64,000 bases of DNA from Dendrocalamus latiflorus (lineage: Eukaryota > Streptophyta > Magnoliopsida > Poales > Poaceae). The stretch lies in NCBI GenBank assembly GCA_017311315.1, contig CM029622.1:17876102-17940101 (forward strand), in the 5' to 3' direction. Shown piece after piece: positions 41,475 through 53,500 of this stretch. The translations under genes were made by a program, and so were the position numbers. Positions within the stretch are counted from its first letter, which is position 1. Every line of letters begins with the position of its first letter. The notes beneath the pieces are model-generated. The model ran no database searches and was not told the DNA's origin. It was given only the letters and a program-made list of their open reading frames with translations.

Positions 41475-43390
41475 TTATTTGGGTCCTTCGAGGCTAGTAA
41501 CAAAGGCTTTGGGCACCCAAATAACATTCTTTTTAGTGCCTAAAATTGAAGTGCCAACAAATCTAGCAATAACACTACCATTATTAGATTTGTTAAGCAT
41601 ATAGCAAGAGTCAAATAGTCTAATAGAAGGAGTCTTATCCATAGGACAATTTTGTTGCACATGTCCTAATCCCCGACACTTTTGACCATACTTACCATTT
41701 TGCCTTACAAATCTTGTAGGTTTGTTTGCCGGTTTCTTACCTTTCTTGGGCACATACCCAAGACCCTCCTTATTCGATGAGCACGTTTGCTCAATCAACA
41801 ACTTGTCAAGAGTAGCCTTACCCTTGAAGCACCTTTCTAAGCTTTTATTTAACTTGGTCACTTGTTCTTTTAACTCATTATTTTCACTAATGAGCTTAGC
41901 ATCACATGACTTAGCAATTGCATTATTAGAATCAATATTGGAGCAACATGGCATGGCAAGCAAGTCATCACATGAAGTAGATACGCTAGATCTAGTAATT
42001 TTTACACTAGGCATTTCATTTGAAATATCATAAGTAATACCAATACTAGTGCAAAATTTGCTTGAGTTTTCTTGGACAAACAAGTCATGAGCTTCCTTTA
42101 GCTCCTTATAAATTTTTTTAAGGGAGATACGCTCTCTCTTTAAAACCTTAAATTTTGACTTTTTTTTTCAAGAAATTCATTCAATTCAATTAGCATATCC
42201 ATAATTTCATCATAAGAAGGCTCATCGTCATCGAAAGATTTTACCTTCTCTCCTTTTACCATAAGGTATATATATTGGAGATGAGAAGAGCGATGGTGCT
42301 TCTTTGATGGAGATACCGACAAGTCCCTTCTTCTTAGAGGACTCATCCTCACTTGTGTCAGATTTAGTGTACTCCTCATTAGAATCTCACTCTCCAATGT
42401 GGGCTTCATTCTTGCCATCCTTTTGATGCTTCTTGAAATGCTTCTTTTTGCCATTAAAGTTCTTTTTTTGGATGACTTCTCCCTGTCATCCTTCTACGTG
42501 GGGCATTGAGACGCAATGTGCCCCTTCTCATCACAGTCATAGCAACGGATATTGCTGTAGCACTTGTTGTCATGGTAGGAGCGCCCTTTCTTGCCTTTTT
42601 TATAACTAGTGTTTCGGTATGAGTGCCTCTTTATGTATTTGTTCATTCTCCTCACAAGGAGAGCCAATTCCTCCTCGAAGTCCTCCTCCTCATCTTTGGA
42701 CTTTTCACTTGACACCACTTTAGCCTTGAAAGCAGTGATATTCTTGCCATTGGAAGAGGATTGCTCCAATAGCTCCTCTTTGTCCTTCTTGTACAACTCA
42801 TTTGTTATGAGGTTGCCCAAGAGTTGTATCGGCGTCATCCTTGTCAACTCAGGTGAGTTGATAAAGAGTGTCACCAACGTCTCATACTTCTCCGGCAAGG
42901 CCCTAAGCATCTTTTTCACAATATCAACATCGGTTAGTGTAGTGCTTAGGCCTTTGAGCTCATTTACAATGTTGTTGAGGCGAGAATATATTTTATTTAT
43001 ATTCTCATGAGGTAACATTGTGAATGTCTCATATTTGATCAGGAGCATATGCAATTCGGCTTCTTAAACCATGGATGTTCCCTATGGATTTCTAAGAGGG
43101 TGGTCCAAATATTGTGAGCGGTTTCCAAATTGCTCACTCTATTGAATTCATCCACTTTTAAAGCACCAAATAGAGCATTCATAGCTTGAGCATCTAAATG
43201 AGCGTTAGTCCCTCTTGTTCCATGGGATGTAGTGGATCAAGAGGCATGACATAACCCTCATTTACAATTTTCCATATGCTTAGACTCATGGCCTTAAGAT
43301 AAATAAACATTCTAATTTTCCAATAAAAATAATTAGAGCTATCGAAAAGAGGTGCCTTCCTATAGCAATCCTATCACTAGCCATCATTTT
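41475..43390 (-). pseudogene. Element B gag with zinc knuckle
   Basis: The minus strand begins near 43385 (MASDR, then FYWKIRMFIYLKAM) and breaks several times. The longest piece (42494-43054, 186 codons) has MLPHENINKIYSRLNNIVNELKGL, VKKMLRALPEKYETLVT, an acidic/basic linker and the knuckle CYDCDEKGHIASQCP. A downstream piece (41475-42083) has a Leu/Lys/Glu coiled-coil-like stretch and a partial second knuckle CRGLGHVQQNCP. This is the UBN2-type gag of copia elements. Confidence 0.85.
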
Positions 43391-43446
43391 CTCTCTAGAC
43401 AGTTAAGTCTAACTCAACAAGAGACCAAGCTTTGATACCACTTGTA

Positions 43447-44990
43447 TGATCAAGGATAACCGACTAGAGGGGGTGAATAGGAGGTTCAGAAAATTATCTT
43501 GCCTCTAAAAACAATTACCACAATTTAGTTTAGCATGATTTCAAAGCAATTCAAACCTACACAATACTAGTATGTCTAAAGCACAACAAGCACAAATATT
43601 TACAACAATATCTCTAGCACAAATAAATATGATAATTACAATATGCTAGATATACAAGGGTGAAATGAAGAGACAAAGAAATAACCAATCTACACACGAT
43701 GTTTTACCGTGTGCGGAAACTTGCAGGTTTTCCCTAATCCACATCGAGGAAAACCCAAGCGACTTGGACCAGCTCTACGAATTAAGCCTCAGCTCCTCAA
43801 TCTATTAGTGGTTGTCCTTCTTCTACTCCAGAGATAGTGGACACCAAACCACTCACAAGTCAGCGCTGCGCTTCTTCACAACCTTCTTGAAGAAGTCACC
43901 GAGCAAGCTTCTGCCAAACCATCTAGGTGCCAGCAAGCACCAAGAGTAATAAATCACAGTTTTGCTTGACGGCGATCAAGTGCCAAAAGGATTAATCTAA
44001 GATGTATACACTTGATTTTGGCTCGACCACCTCAAATGAACGCACAACATGAAATTGAGGTGTAGAGTGAATGCTCAATACTTAAGGATATTCAATGGAG
44101 TCTCTTACATCTATCTTTGAGTAGGTGGGGGAGTATTTATACCCCCTACCAACGAAAACTAGCCGTTACAGGGCAATCCCTGAAAAAAATCAGGGCGAGC
44201 GGAAGTACCACCGTTCATCGGCCAGTACTACCGCACTTGTCCTGAAACAATAGTAAAAGCTATTTTAGAGCTTCTGAACTAGCCATTGAAAGTCGGTGCG
44301 GTACTACTACCATTGTTGTCGCGGTAGTTCCGATATTCGGAAGTTCAAAAATTTCAGTGCGGTACTTCTATTTGCTTCGAGGCCAAAAGTTGACACTCTC
44401 TGGAAAAAACGTACCACCAGGATTTTTGGAGCTTTCGTGATCCAGAAGTACCATTTAAGAGTTGCGACACTACCGCTCTATGGTAGTTCTGCTGTTGAAA
44501 TTCTGGTATTTTCGTTTTTTCAGAGACAAAGTCATTCCAAGGGTGCTCTCTGGAAACAACATACTGCTTGTTTTGATGAAACTTCTAGAAAATGGAAGTA
44601 CCACTGTTTACACTCCAGTACCTCTGATTATTTAGACAGAGCACAGATTATCTTTCAATTTTAGTTTTAACAGAATACATGATCCTAAATTGATCCAAAT
44701 GACATAAGAGTATGCTATTAAGTTACTAGCCATGATCCCTCTTAATAGTATGGTATTTATCCTATAATCCGATCTTCTACCCTTTCTCCTAAGACTGGTA
44801 AAAGCAAAAGAGATCCTAGTCTACTTATATCTTTGTCTTGAGCCACATTGATCTTCATGTTGACCCTTAGCATGTGTCTCATAATCATTTTAGGGACTAA
44901 ATCTTTTAAACACTCAGTAAACATATTAGTCCTATGTTCTCATAATGTCATTTATTAGCAAAATCATTTTTAGGGGCTTAGATGCTTTCA
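43447..44990 (-). repeat. Element B 5' LTR
   Basis: 1,544 bp. On the minus strand a TATAAATA box lies at about 44133-44140 and short TAGTACCGC/GGAAGTACC words crowd the upstream part (44190-44640). It is the more complete of the two LTRs. Confidence 0.88.
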
Positions 44991-45300
44991 ACCGACTAGG
45001 TCTTTGTTTCTTTCGCATATGGAATTCTTGTTTCCAAGGCTATTTATATCCCTTGTTTGCCTCATAATAGAACAATGCACAATACAAACATGTAATACAC
45101 AGAGAGTGTTCTATAACTTCTCTCCCATATAATGATTTTGTCGATTGTGCATCTATGGTTTTTCCCCACAAGGGTTTTTCATGTTAAATAATTGTCACAT
45201 GCACCTGGTTATTCTTCATTGTTTTCATATTTTTGCTGTGCATTTTCATAACAAGTGATATCAAAGCTTGATTCTTCGCTCGGTTAATCTAGGGCATACT

Positions 45301-46625
45301 CATGATGGCGTTAATGAAGTATGATCTTTCGTTGCTAGATCGTGACATAGGATTTTTTTCTCTAGCAAGTCAAGATGTGAGATGTTCTGTCAGAACTCAA
45401 TTTGGATGATATGTTATTGGAAATCGACAAGATGCCCGCTGTATGGTCCGTTGAGGATAAGCAAAGGAGAGATCATAAGGCCCTCTCACAAATTTATCTT
45501 CATCTTTCTAATAATATTCTCTAGGAAGTTATGAAGGAGACCACCGCTGTTGTGTTATGGCTAAAGCTGGAATGCATTTGCATGACCAAGGATCTGACTA
45601 GTAAGATGCATCTGAAGCAAAAGCTTTTTCTCACTCAAGTTGGCAAAAGGTGAATCGGTACAAGATCATCTAACCATGTGTAAAGATGTAGTCATCAACC
45701 TTAAAGCCATAGAGGTTAAATGTGATAATAAAGATATTTAATCTTATTTTGCTCTATTCGCTGCCTGTTTCGTTCTCTACATTTAGAGACATAATTATCT
45801 ACAATCGAGATACTCTTACTCAGAAGGAGATTTATGAAGCTCTGTATGCAAAATAAAATATGAAAAGTATTGTTTCGAGCGAGAGCTCGAGTTTGCATGC
45901 AGAAAGTTTATCCGTTTGGGGCAGACCAGTCGAGAGATCTACAACTAGTTATTCCAAAGGCAGAAGCTCTAACAGATATAAAGATCGTTCAAAGTCGAAG
46001 ACTAAGAAGTCGTGCCACTACTACAAGAATGTGGACACGATATCTCCGAGTGCTGGAAACTCCAAAATAAGGAGAAAATGAATAATAATTCTAAGAAAGA
46101 TCAACAAGATGATGAAGCTAAAGCAACCATTGTCACAAAAGAAGGTTTCAAATGAGAGATTCTTGTTGTCTTTGCTGATGATTTTAAAACCAGCAATAAA
46201 TAGATTCTTGATTTTGCTTGTACTGTCCATATGAGCCCGGACCATGAGTAGTTCATATGAGGCTATTTCGAGTGGATTAGTGTTATTGAGAGACAATACT
46301 CCATACAAGATGCCGGCATTGGTTCCTTCCAGATCAAGATGTTTGATGACAACATCAAAACTCTGTCGGAGGTCCGACATATTCCAAATTTGAAGAGAAA
46401 CATTATCTAGTCAGTACTCTTAATGCTAAAGGGTATGAATTTTTAGATGAAGATGGAGTTCTAAAGATCTCCAAAGGCTCTCTTGTTGTGATATAAGGTG
46501 ATATGAAAGTAGTAAACATCTATCATCTTTGACACACTACATTGGTCGGGAAGGCTACTATTGCCTCAACTAGGTTATCCGATGCTGATCGCACAAGTCT
46601 ATGACATATGTGTCTTGGGCATATG
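45301..46625 (+). pseudogene. Element A gag and protease remnant
   Basis: The plus strand reads MALMKYDLSLLDRD, then WSVEDKQRRDHKALSQIYLHLSNN, VVLWLKLECICMTKDLTSKMHLKQKLF, a damaged zinc knuckle (CHYYKN near 46010), the protease region LDFACTVHMSP near 46207 with FQIKMFDDNIKTLSEVRHIPNLKRNII, and the start of GAG-pre-integrase HMCLGHM near 46603. Frames change often. The copia order is clear, but nothing is functional. Confidence 0.8.
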
Positions 46626-48225
46626 TGTCATAGCCCAGGTTTTTATTTCAAACTAATAATAATGATAACGAAATTAATTTAATTTAACTAAAATAAAAAT
46701 AAAAATTAACTTGGTTTCCTAAGTTTCAAAAAGTTTTTCCTTATTTTCCTATAATTTAAAAGGGTTATTCTTGCCCTCCTGAATTAAAGTATTTTTTGTA
46801 TAAAAATAAAAACCAAATTTAAGTTGGAAATAATTTTGCTAAGTCCAAGATAGCCTCAAGATTTTTTTTAAATTTTATTAGAATTTTTGGACTGTATTTG
46901 CTATTTTTATAAGCTTATTTTGACTTTCTTGTATTTTCTAAAAATCAAAAGTGAATTAAAAATCCAAAACCCTCTTAGACCTATTTGCTTTTCCTTCCTG
47001 GGCCTGGCCTACTTTCTTTCTCCTCCCTTCAGCCTGATTCCCTTCCGGCCTACGGCCCGTTCTCCTTTTCTTTTTCCTTCTTTTTTTCCCCACGCCGTTT
47101 GGCCCACTCACACGCGTCGCCCTCCCTCTCTCTTGCCAACTACGGAGCCCATGTGTCATCTCTGTCTTCTTCCTCCTGACGGCAGCACCACACCATCGCT
47201 GCCACGACCGAGTCTCCACCTCCAGCCTAGGATTCCCTTCCTTTTCTCCCTTTTTCTTCTCCTGTGAGTCGTGCACCTTGATTTCCTTCCTTTTTCCTCA
47301 TGCCCTTTCCTTCTTTTCCCCTCCACAATCCTCGGCGCCGTGATCTTCAGCGATGAATCCGAGCACCGTGTCTCCCCTCCACCCTATAAAACCCTCCGTC
47401 GGCGCCATTCCTCGCCACACCTCAGCACCCTCTCCTCTTCCTTCCCCGAGCCCTGAAGTCCTCCTGTATCTATCTTCTCCTCCCTCTGAGTGCTAGCGAC
47501 CCTCTGGTGAGAAATTATCATCGAACCAAGCCACATTGAGCTACGCTGTCACCCCAACAAGCTTCTCTGTGTTGACACCTACATCCCTTGCCCCTCCATC
47601 GTCAAGGAGACCACTGGAGACTCGACTTCACTAGAGTCGAGCTGTCGCCACCTCTCTCTCACTATCGACCGCCCCCAGCCTTCTCCAGTCCCGCAACCAG
47701 GTAAAACGGGACCCACGTGGTCCCCCTTGCTTTTTTGCACCTTGTCACCCTCCACCGTGCACCAGAGTGCCAGTGACCTTCTATTCCTATGCGCAGCCGC
47801 CACCGTGGCCATGTCATCGGCCACACCTGCCGTCATGTGGTCGACACATCAGCAAAGCCACCCAATCATTGCCCGTGTGCCCCGCTAAGTTAGTCACGGA
47901 CGGTCGGTCCACCATGGACTAGGCACTGTGCTGTGGACCAGAGCAATGAGACCTAGGCCCACCAATCAGCGACTAAGACCTTTTTCTTTTAGAAAACAAT
48001 TCAGCTAAAATCTAAATTCCTTGTTGACATCATAATCCCATTTTCCTATAGAAAGAAAAATAAAAATTTCTAGAAAATCCCAAATAGTGTTTTCTTTTTC
48101 TTTTTCTTAGATTTATATCTTTCGAAAGCCTGTTATCCTCCGTTCTAGCTCCGTTTGGCTCCATCCTTTTTTCTAAATTCTTTTAAAATCCTAAACTACC
48201 CATTTCCACTGAGCTTTGTATAAGT
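46626..48225 (+). mobile_element. Probable gypsy solo LTR replacing most of element A pol
   Basis: About 1.6 kb starting TGTCATAGCCCAGG interrupts element A between HMCLGHM and the RNase H piece. AT-rich ends enclose a pyrimidine-rich, GC-rich centre with a TATA box (CCCTATAAAACCC near 47381-47393), as in long gypsy LTRs. Open frames in the centre (such as 46887-47267) are Pro/Ser-rich and not supported as genes. The right end is approximate and no target duplication was found; element A's integrase and RT are missing, so a deletion accompanied it. Confidence 0.5.
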
Positions 48226-48566
48226 ACATCTTTCACTAATATCCACTGTGATAATCAGAATGCTATTTATCTTACAAAAGACCTAATGTTTTATGAGAAA
48301 ACAAAACACACTGATATCATATATCATTTCATCTAAAGAGTTATTTCTCAATGTGATGTTAAAGTTTGCAAGATCAGTACTCATGATAATCCTGATGATA
48401 TGATGATAAAACTAGTTCTTACAGCTAAATTTGAGTTCTACTCAGATTTGATCGGTATTACTCATTAGTTCTTTCAGGTGTTTGATGCACAAGAAGTGTG
48501 TTACAAGTTATTTCAGAAGTTTTTTAGTTCTTTTTTGCTATAAGAGGATCGGCTCAAAGTACAGAT
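48226..48566 (+). pseudogene. Element A RNase H C-terminal remnant
   Basis: The plus strand reads TNIHCDNQNAIYLTKDLMFYEKTKHTDIIYHF, then CDVKVCKIST, NPDDMM and KLVLTAKFEFYSDLI, the typical copia C-terminus. One internal stop interrupts it. It ends shortly before the 3' LTR. Confidence 0.85.
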
Positions 48567-49118
48567 TGTTGTAGTCTATAATCCGAATCTGGTTAGATCT
48601 GACCACTTAAAGAATCCGATCAGGTTTTCACTCAATAGATATATTCCGATCAGTATGGCTGGTTGGTATGCAAACTGATAGTAGGTTATGATTAGGATCA
48701 TCTTTGTGTTTGTGATGGACTCTGTACCGACTTACACCAGATGTGATATCCAAAAGTGTGTGTGCCGACTGGATTCAAACATGGCTACTCGAGCGGGGTA
48801 TTGTTTCCGTCTCCAAGCAGGTTATTGTTCTAGTTTCTGAGTAAGTCTTTGTTTCATTGCCGAGTAGAATTGTATTCCTTCCCTGTCTAAAACTTTTATT
48901 CACAAGGCTATTTATACCTCTATAAGCTTCATGATATAACAATGCATAATACATACATGTAATATGCATAAGAGCGTTCTGTAACTTCTCTCATATAATG
49001 ATTTCGTCGATTGTGCGTCCATAATTTTTTCTCGCAAAAGTATTTTATGTTAAAAGTTTATCTTATGATCCTAATTATTCTTTGTTGTTTTCACAATTCG
49101 ATGTGCGTTGTCATAGCA
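48567..49118 (+). repeat. Element A 3' LTR
   Basis: From TGTTGTAGTCTATAATCC to GTTGTCATAGCA, matching both halves of the split 5' LTR. The first 40 bases have no clear counterpart at 34810-34850, so the 5' LTR is truncated there. Confidence 0.72.
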
Positions 49119-49540
49119 AGTTGAGACTTGACCATGTACATTGGGCGTCGAGGCATTAAGTGCCAGGTGTAAAGACGATCCACAGGTTTCTGACCAGCCC
49201 GCAAGGCAATAAAAAAAACTTCTACTGCTTCTGTAGTGCACCCATTGGCAGCCAAGTAGTAGTCGTTGCTTCACTAGTTTGCATTGGCCGTCTCCAACCC
49301 CCCAACCAGCTTGCCTACAAAACCAGAGGTAGAGCTCTGTTCTAGTTGTTCAAACACTAGTTCACCGAATGGATCCCTGAAATAGGAACTTCACAAATTT
49401 GCTCAATCCAAACTCTGCAGATCCACAACCAGAAAAATACAAACCTCCACTGTAGTTAAACCTTCAGAAAAATACAAAATTCCACTGTAGTTAAACCTTC
49501 CCACCACCTCCATTTCCCACAAATTTCTTACCACCGCCAA

Positions 49541-49562
49541 CTCTCTCTCTCTCTCTCTCTCT
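49541..49562. repeat. (CT)n microsatellite
   Basis: Eleven CT units within the Pro/Ser-rich N-terminal part of the SANT-like pseudogene. Confidence 0.9.
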
Positions 49563-49771
49563 GCAGAATTTTCATCCTCTCAGTGTTCCAGCCAACTAGC
49601 AACAGTACGCCCATCCTCCACCAAACTTTCAAGGTGCTGTGCAGCACAAAAAATTACTCGCCGAATGGAATAATTGGAGCTAGAGCTAACCGATCACCAC
49701 CCCTTCAAGCTACCTCATTGGTTGGAGCTGTCAGCAACACTTCTTATGGATCGTATTGAGTTACATACAGC

Positions 49772-50478
49772 TGTTGTAAATAATCTTGTTTTAGAGTCAT
49801 GTGCAAAATTTGGGTGTAATCGAAGTCGAATTGCAGCCGCAATTCAAAGTCGTAGTTGGAAACAGAGTCGAAGTCGTATTAGACTCGGAGTCGGAGTAGG
49901 TTTGAGAACCCGTGTTGAATTCAAACAGCCGGGTATAAAAAGAGGCTTAGAGCCATGTATTCTGCACACCAAGCAATTGAGAAAATACCAAAAAGAGGAG
50001 AAACGCAATCCCGGTGTTTTTGTCTTCTCTTGAGCAATCTCATAGACGTGATCGTAGAGGCTTACGATCACGATGATGAAGAATAGAACGTGGTCGTAAA
50101 GGGCTACCGACCACGTTGAAGGAGTTCGACCACGCAGAGAAGGTTACGACCACGGTGAGGGTGGTCGTAAGGAGCAGCGACTTCATCGGGGAGGTCTGAA
50201 CGTGGTCAGAACGAAGTTCGACCACAGTGAACAGTGATCACCAGCATCACTGCGTGATCGTAAAGGGTTTCGATCACGGTATTCTCAAGCGGCTGGAGGA
50301 AGACAGCGCAACGATACAGCAGAGCGGTCGTAAACTGCTACAGTGAAGTTATGACCACGACTCAAAGCAATCGGTGGCGAGTTTGAGTGGTCGTACGGCA
50401 TCGTAAGTGGTCGAAATCGGTCGTAAACGACTCTAACCGGTCGTAAAAGATCCTGGGAGGTCGTAAGACTTTCCAACA
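49772..50478 (+). repeat. Element C 5' LTR with hairpin array
   Basis: The TATA box TATAAAAA is at 49934-49941. Downstream, in the predicted transcribed part (50046-50470), short inverted repeats follow one another: CGTGATCGTA/TACGATCACG at 50046-50071, CGTGGTCGTA with GACCACG at 50090-50116, TTACGACCAC/GTGGTCGTAA at 50143-50172, and CGTGATCGTAAA with TTTCGATCACG at 50253-50279. The end of the array is direct repeats of GGTCGTAA. Confidence 0.92.
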
Positions 50479-50503
50479 GTTGGTATCAGAGCCGTGGTTA
50501 AAC

Positions 50504-53500
50504 ATGACTGACACGGTGAAGCAGAGTGTGTCGCTGCAGTACCCGATCCTCAGCTCGGATAATTATCCGGTCTGGGCGATGAAGATGAAGGTCAACATGA
50601 TCGCGCAAGGTGTCTAGGGCGCGGTCGAACCAAAAGAGAAGGACAAGGTCCTCGATGAACGTCTCGACAAGATAGCGATGGCAGCAATCTATCAAGCCGT
50701 GCCCGACTCGATGATGCGGCAGCTAGTCGGCAAGGAGACGACGAAGGAAGTCTGGACTACTCTGCAAATCATGCATGAAGGAGTAGACCGAGTAAAGGAA
50801 GTTCGACTCCAAACATTACGGAGCGAATTTGAAGTCATGAAGATGGGGAAGAGTCAGACCGTGGAAGAATTCTCTGGTCGTTTCAATGAAGTCGTTAACG
50901 GGATCAAATCTCTCGGCGACGATCTAAAAGACGAAGTGGCGGTGAAGAAGTATCTACGAGTTCTGCCAGAGAAGTTTCTCCCGGTCGTGACTACACTCAT
51001 GTACTCGCAAGATCTCTCAAAGATGAAGATTGAGGAGGTAACCGGAGCGCTCAAAGCACACGAGCAGCTCCTAAAGAGTTATCAAGAAGACAGCGGACAG
51101 CAAGTGCTGCTCGTAAGAGAAGATGCGAAGGACCGTGGAGACTCGTCATTAAGGGGCGGTCGTAGTCGTGGTCGTGGTCGTGGCCCATCGACCGGACGCG
51201 GTACGCCTCATGGGCGAGGTCAAGGACGAGGCTACGACCAAAGAGGTCGTAGAAGAGGTGGTCAAGGAGGCAGTCGTGGTCGTGGAGGCGGCGACTATCA
51301 GACCGACAAATCGGACGTACAGTGTTACACGTGCGAGAAGTTTGGACACTACGCCGATGAATGTCGGAGCCACATCCAGTGCCATAACTGCAAGAAGTAT
51401 GGTCACTATGCTGCGAATTGTCGAGGCAAGAAGAAGGTGGAAGAAGCAAACCTGGCACAAACTACAGAGCACAAAGAACCGACACTGCTGTTGTCGTTCT
51501 GCACTGTAGACGAACCGACAATGGTTCTGTTGAATGAGGAGAGAGTCTTTCCAAATCTGTTGGAGCAGGGAGAGCAGACACAAGCCAACTGGTACCTCGA
51601 CAACGGAGCAAGTAATCACATGACGGGCACACACTCGATGTTTCACGAATTAAATGAGGGTGTGCTCGGAAAAGTACAGTTCGGAGACGGCTCGACTGTT
51701 CAGATAAAAGGGAGAGGCACAATCCTGATGCAATGTAAAGATGGAAGTCGAAGAAAGCTCTCGGATGTATATTACATAACGAGTCTACGGAGCAATATCA
51801 TAAGCCTTGGACAATTGACCGAAGAAGGTTGTCGGATCGAGCTCAAAGGCAACCATCTGAAGGTGTTCGACCACAGCGAACGTCTGCTGATGAAGGTGCA
51901 ACGGACTGTGAACCGTTTGTACAAAATCAAGATCGAAACATGCAAGCAGAAGTGTTTGAAGACCACAATTGAAGATCCCGCCTGGCTGTGGCATGAGAGA
52001 TTCGGTCATATAAATTTCCAAAGTCTCAGAGCAATGGCAGAGAAAGAGATGGTGGTCGGATTACCGAAAATCGACCGCCCAGAGCAAGTCTGCGAAGGTT
52101 GTCTGGTGACGAAACAAACTCGTAGTAGCTTCCCACAGCAAACGAAGTTTAGAGCTTCGCAACCACTCGAGCTGGTTCACGTCGACTTATGCGGACCGAT
52201 CACACCCCGCACCGACGCTGGAAACCAGTACTTCATGCTGGTCGTGGACGACTACTCTAGAGCCATGTGGGTATACATGCAGAAGAGCAAGGATGAGGCA
52301 AAGTCGAACTTTCAGAAGTTTATTGCTCTTGCCGGAAACGAAGTCAACAAGAGGGTAAAAGCGGTCAGGTCTGATCGAGGAGGAGAATTTCTCGCAAAAG
52401 AGTTTGACTCAATTTGTGAAGAGAAGGGCATTGCAAGATTCTTCACGGCTCCGTACTCACCTCAACAAAACGGAGTCGTAGAAAGAAGAAACCGAACCGT
52501 GGTCGAAACCGCACGAAGTCTTCTGAAGAGTCGATACCTGCCCGGGAGGTTTTGGGCAGAAGCCGTAAGACATGCGGTCTATTTGCTAAATCGTGCAACC
52601 ACACGGTCGTTAAATGGAGTTACTCCATACGAGTTGTGGTCGGGAAGAAAACCGAACGTCGATCACTTGAAAGTCTTCGGCTGTTTGGCACATGTGAGAT
52701 CATCGACTTACCTGAGGAAGCTGGACGATCGGAGCAAAAGGATGATCTACCTCGGCTCGGAATCAGGTACCAAGGCATATAGGTGCTATGATCCAGTCGA
52801 AAACAAGCTACATGTGAGCAGAGATGTGGTCTTCCAAGAAGACAAACATTGGGAGTGGGAAGAACATCAAGACATTGAGAAAGATAAGTCGAAGTGGATA
52901 ACTTTCGATGTCGAAGAGGTCGACACCGACAATATGACAATGGAGGAAGGAGCTACGATCACACCTCAAAGCTCGGACACGATTGATGCAAATGATCAGG
53001 AAGTCTCACCTGATACTGAAGATGAAGAAGACGGCAGGGTGCCGAAAACGAGGAGCATCGATGAGATCTATGCTCAAACTGAGCCGATACAGTCAGATGA
53101 GCTGTTACTGTACACAACAGCCGAAGAACCCGAAAGCTATGAAGAAGCAAAGGGAGATGAATATTGGAAAGCTGCAATGTAGGAAGAACTAAAATCAATT
53201 GAAGACAACAACACTTGGGAACTCACCGATTTGCCGAAGGGTCATCGAGCGATCGGTTTAAAATGGGTCTTCAAGGTGAAGAAGAACTCCCAGGGAGAAG
53301 TCGTAAAACACAAAGCACGACTTGTGGCAAAAGGGTATGTTCAAAAACAAGGTATCGACTACGAAGAAGTCTTTGCCCCAGTAGCTCGTATGGAGACTAT
53401 ACGACTACTTCTTGCGTTGGCAGCAAATGGTGGATGGCAAATTCATCACATGGACGTGAAAATGGCATTTTTGAACGGAGACATTGAGGAGGAGGTATAT

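Larger units (their letters stand above)
35162..44990 (-). mobile_element. Element B: minus-strand copia element inserted in the 5' LTR of element A
   Basis: The LTRs are 43447-44990 (5') and 35162-36327 (3'), starting TGAAAGCATCTAAGCCCC on the minus strand. The primer site TGGTATCAAAGC lies at 43429-43440 (minus), next to the 5' LTR, and a purine tract AACGGGGGAGAT abuts the 3' LTR. The internal order on the minus strand is gag, PR, IN, RT/RNase H and then an extra frame. RT has lost its N-terminal half. The flanks CGATGTA and CCGACTA are only loosely similar, so the target duplication is uncertain. Confidence 0.88.
34850..49118 (+). mobile_element. Element A: old copia element, interrupted twice
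   Basis: The 5' LTR (about 34850-35161 joined to 44991-45253) matches the 3' LTR at 48567-49118. Shared blocks include GATATATTC, GATCAGTATG, AGGTTATGATTAGGATCATC, GTGTTTGTGATGGACTCT, ACTTACACCAGATGTG, GGCTATTTATA and TATAATGATTT-GTCGATTGTGC. Element B splits the 5' LTR. A 1.6-kb insertion replaces most of pol (46626 to about 48225). The primer site TGATATCAAAGC is at 45256-45267. LTR divergence is high with many indels, making it the oldest identifiable element of the nest. Confidence 0.82.

Noticed and set aside
35155..44997. CGATGTA and CCGACTA flanks considered as the element B target duplication
   Set aside because: Only loosely similar; cannot be called a duplication without sister-locus comparison.
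46887..47456. Pro/Ser-rich open frames in the pyrimidine-rich block
   Set aside because: Low-complexity sequence inside a probable LTR with a TATA box; no protein family recognised.
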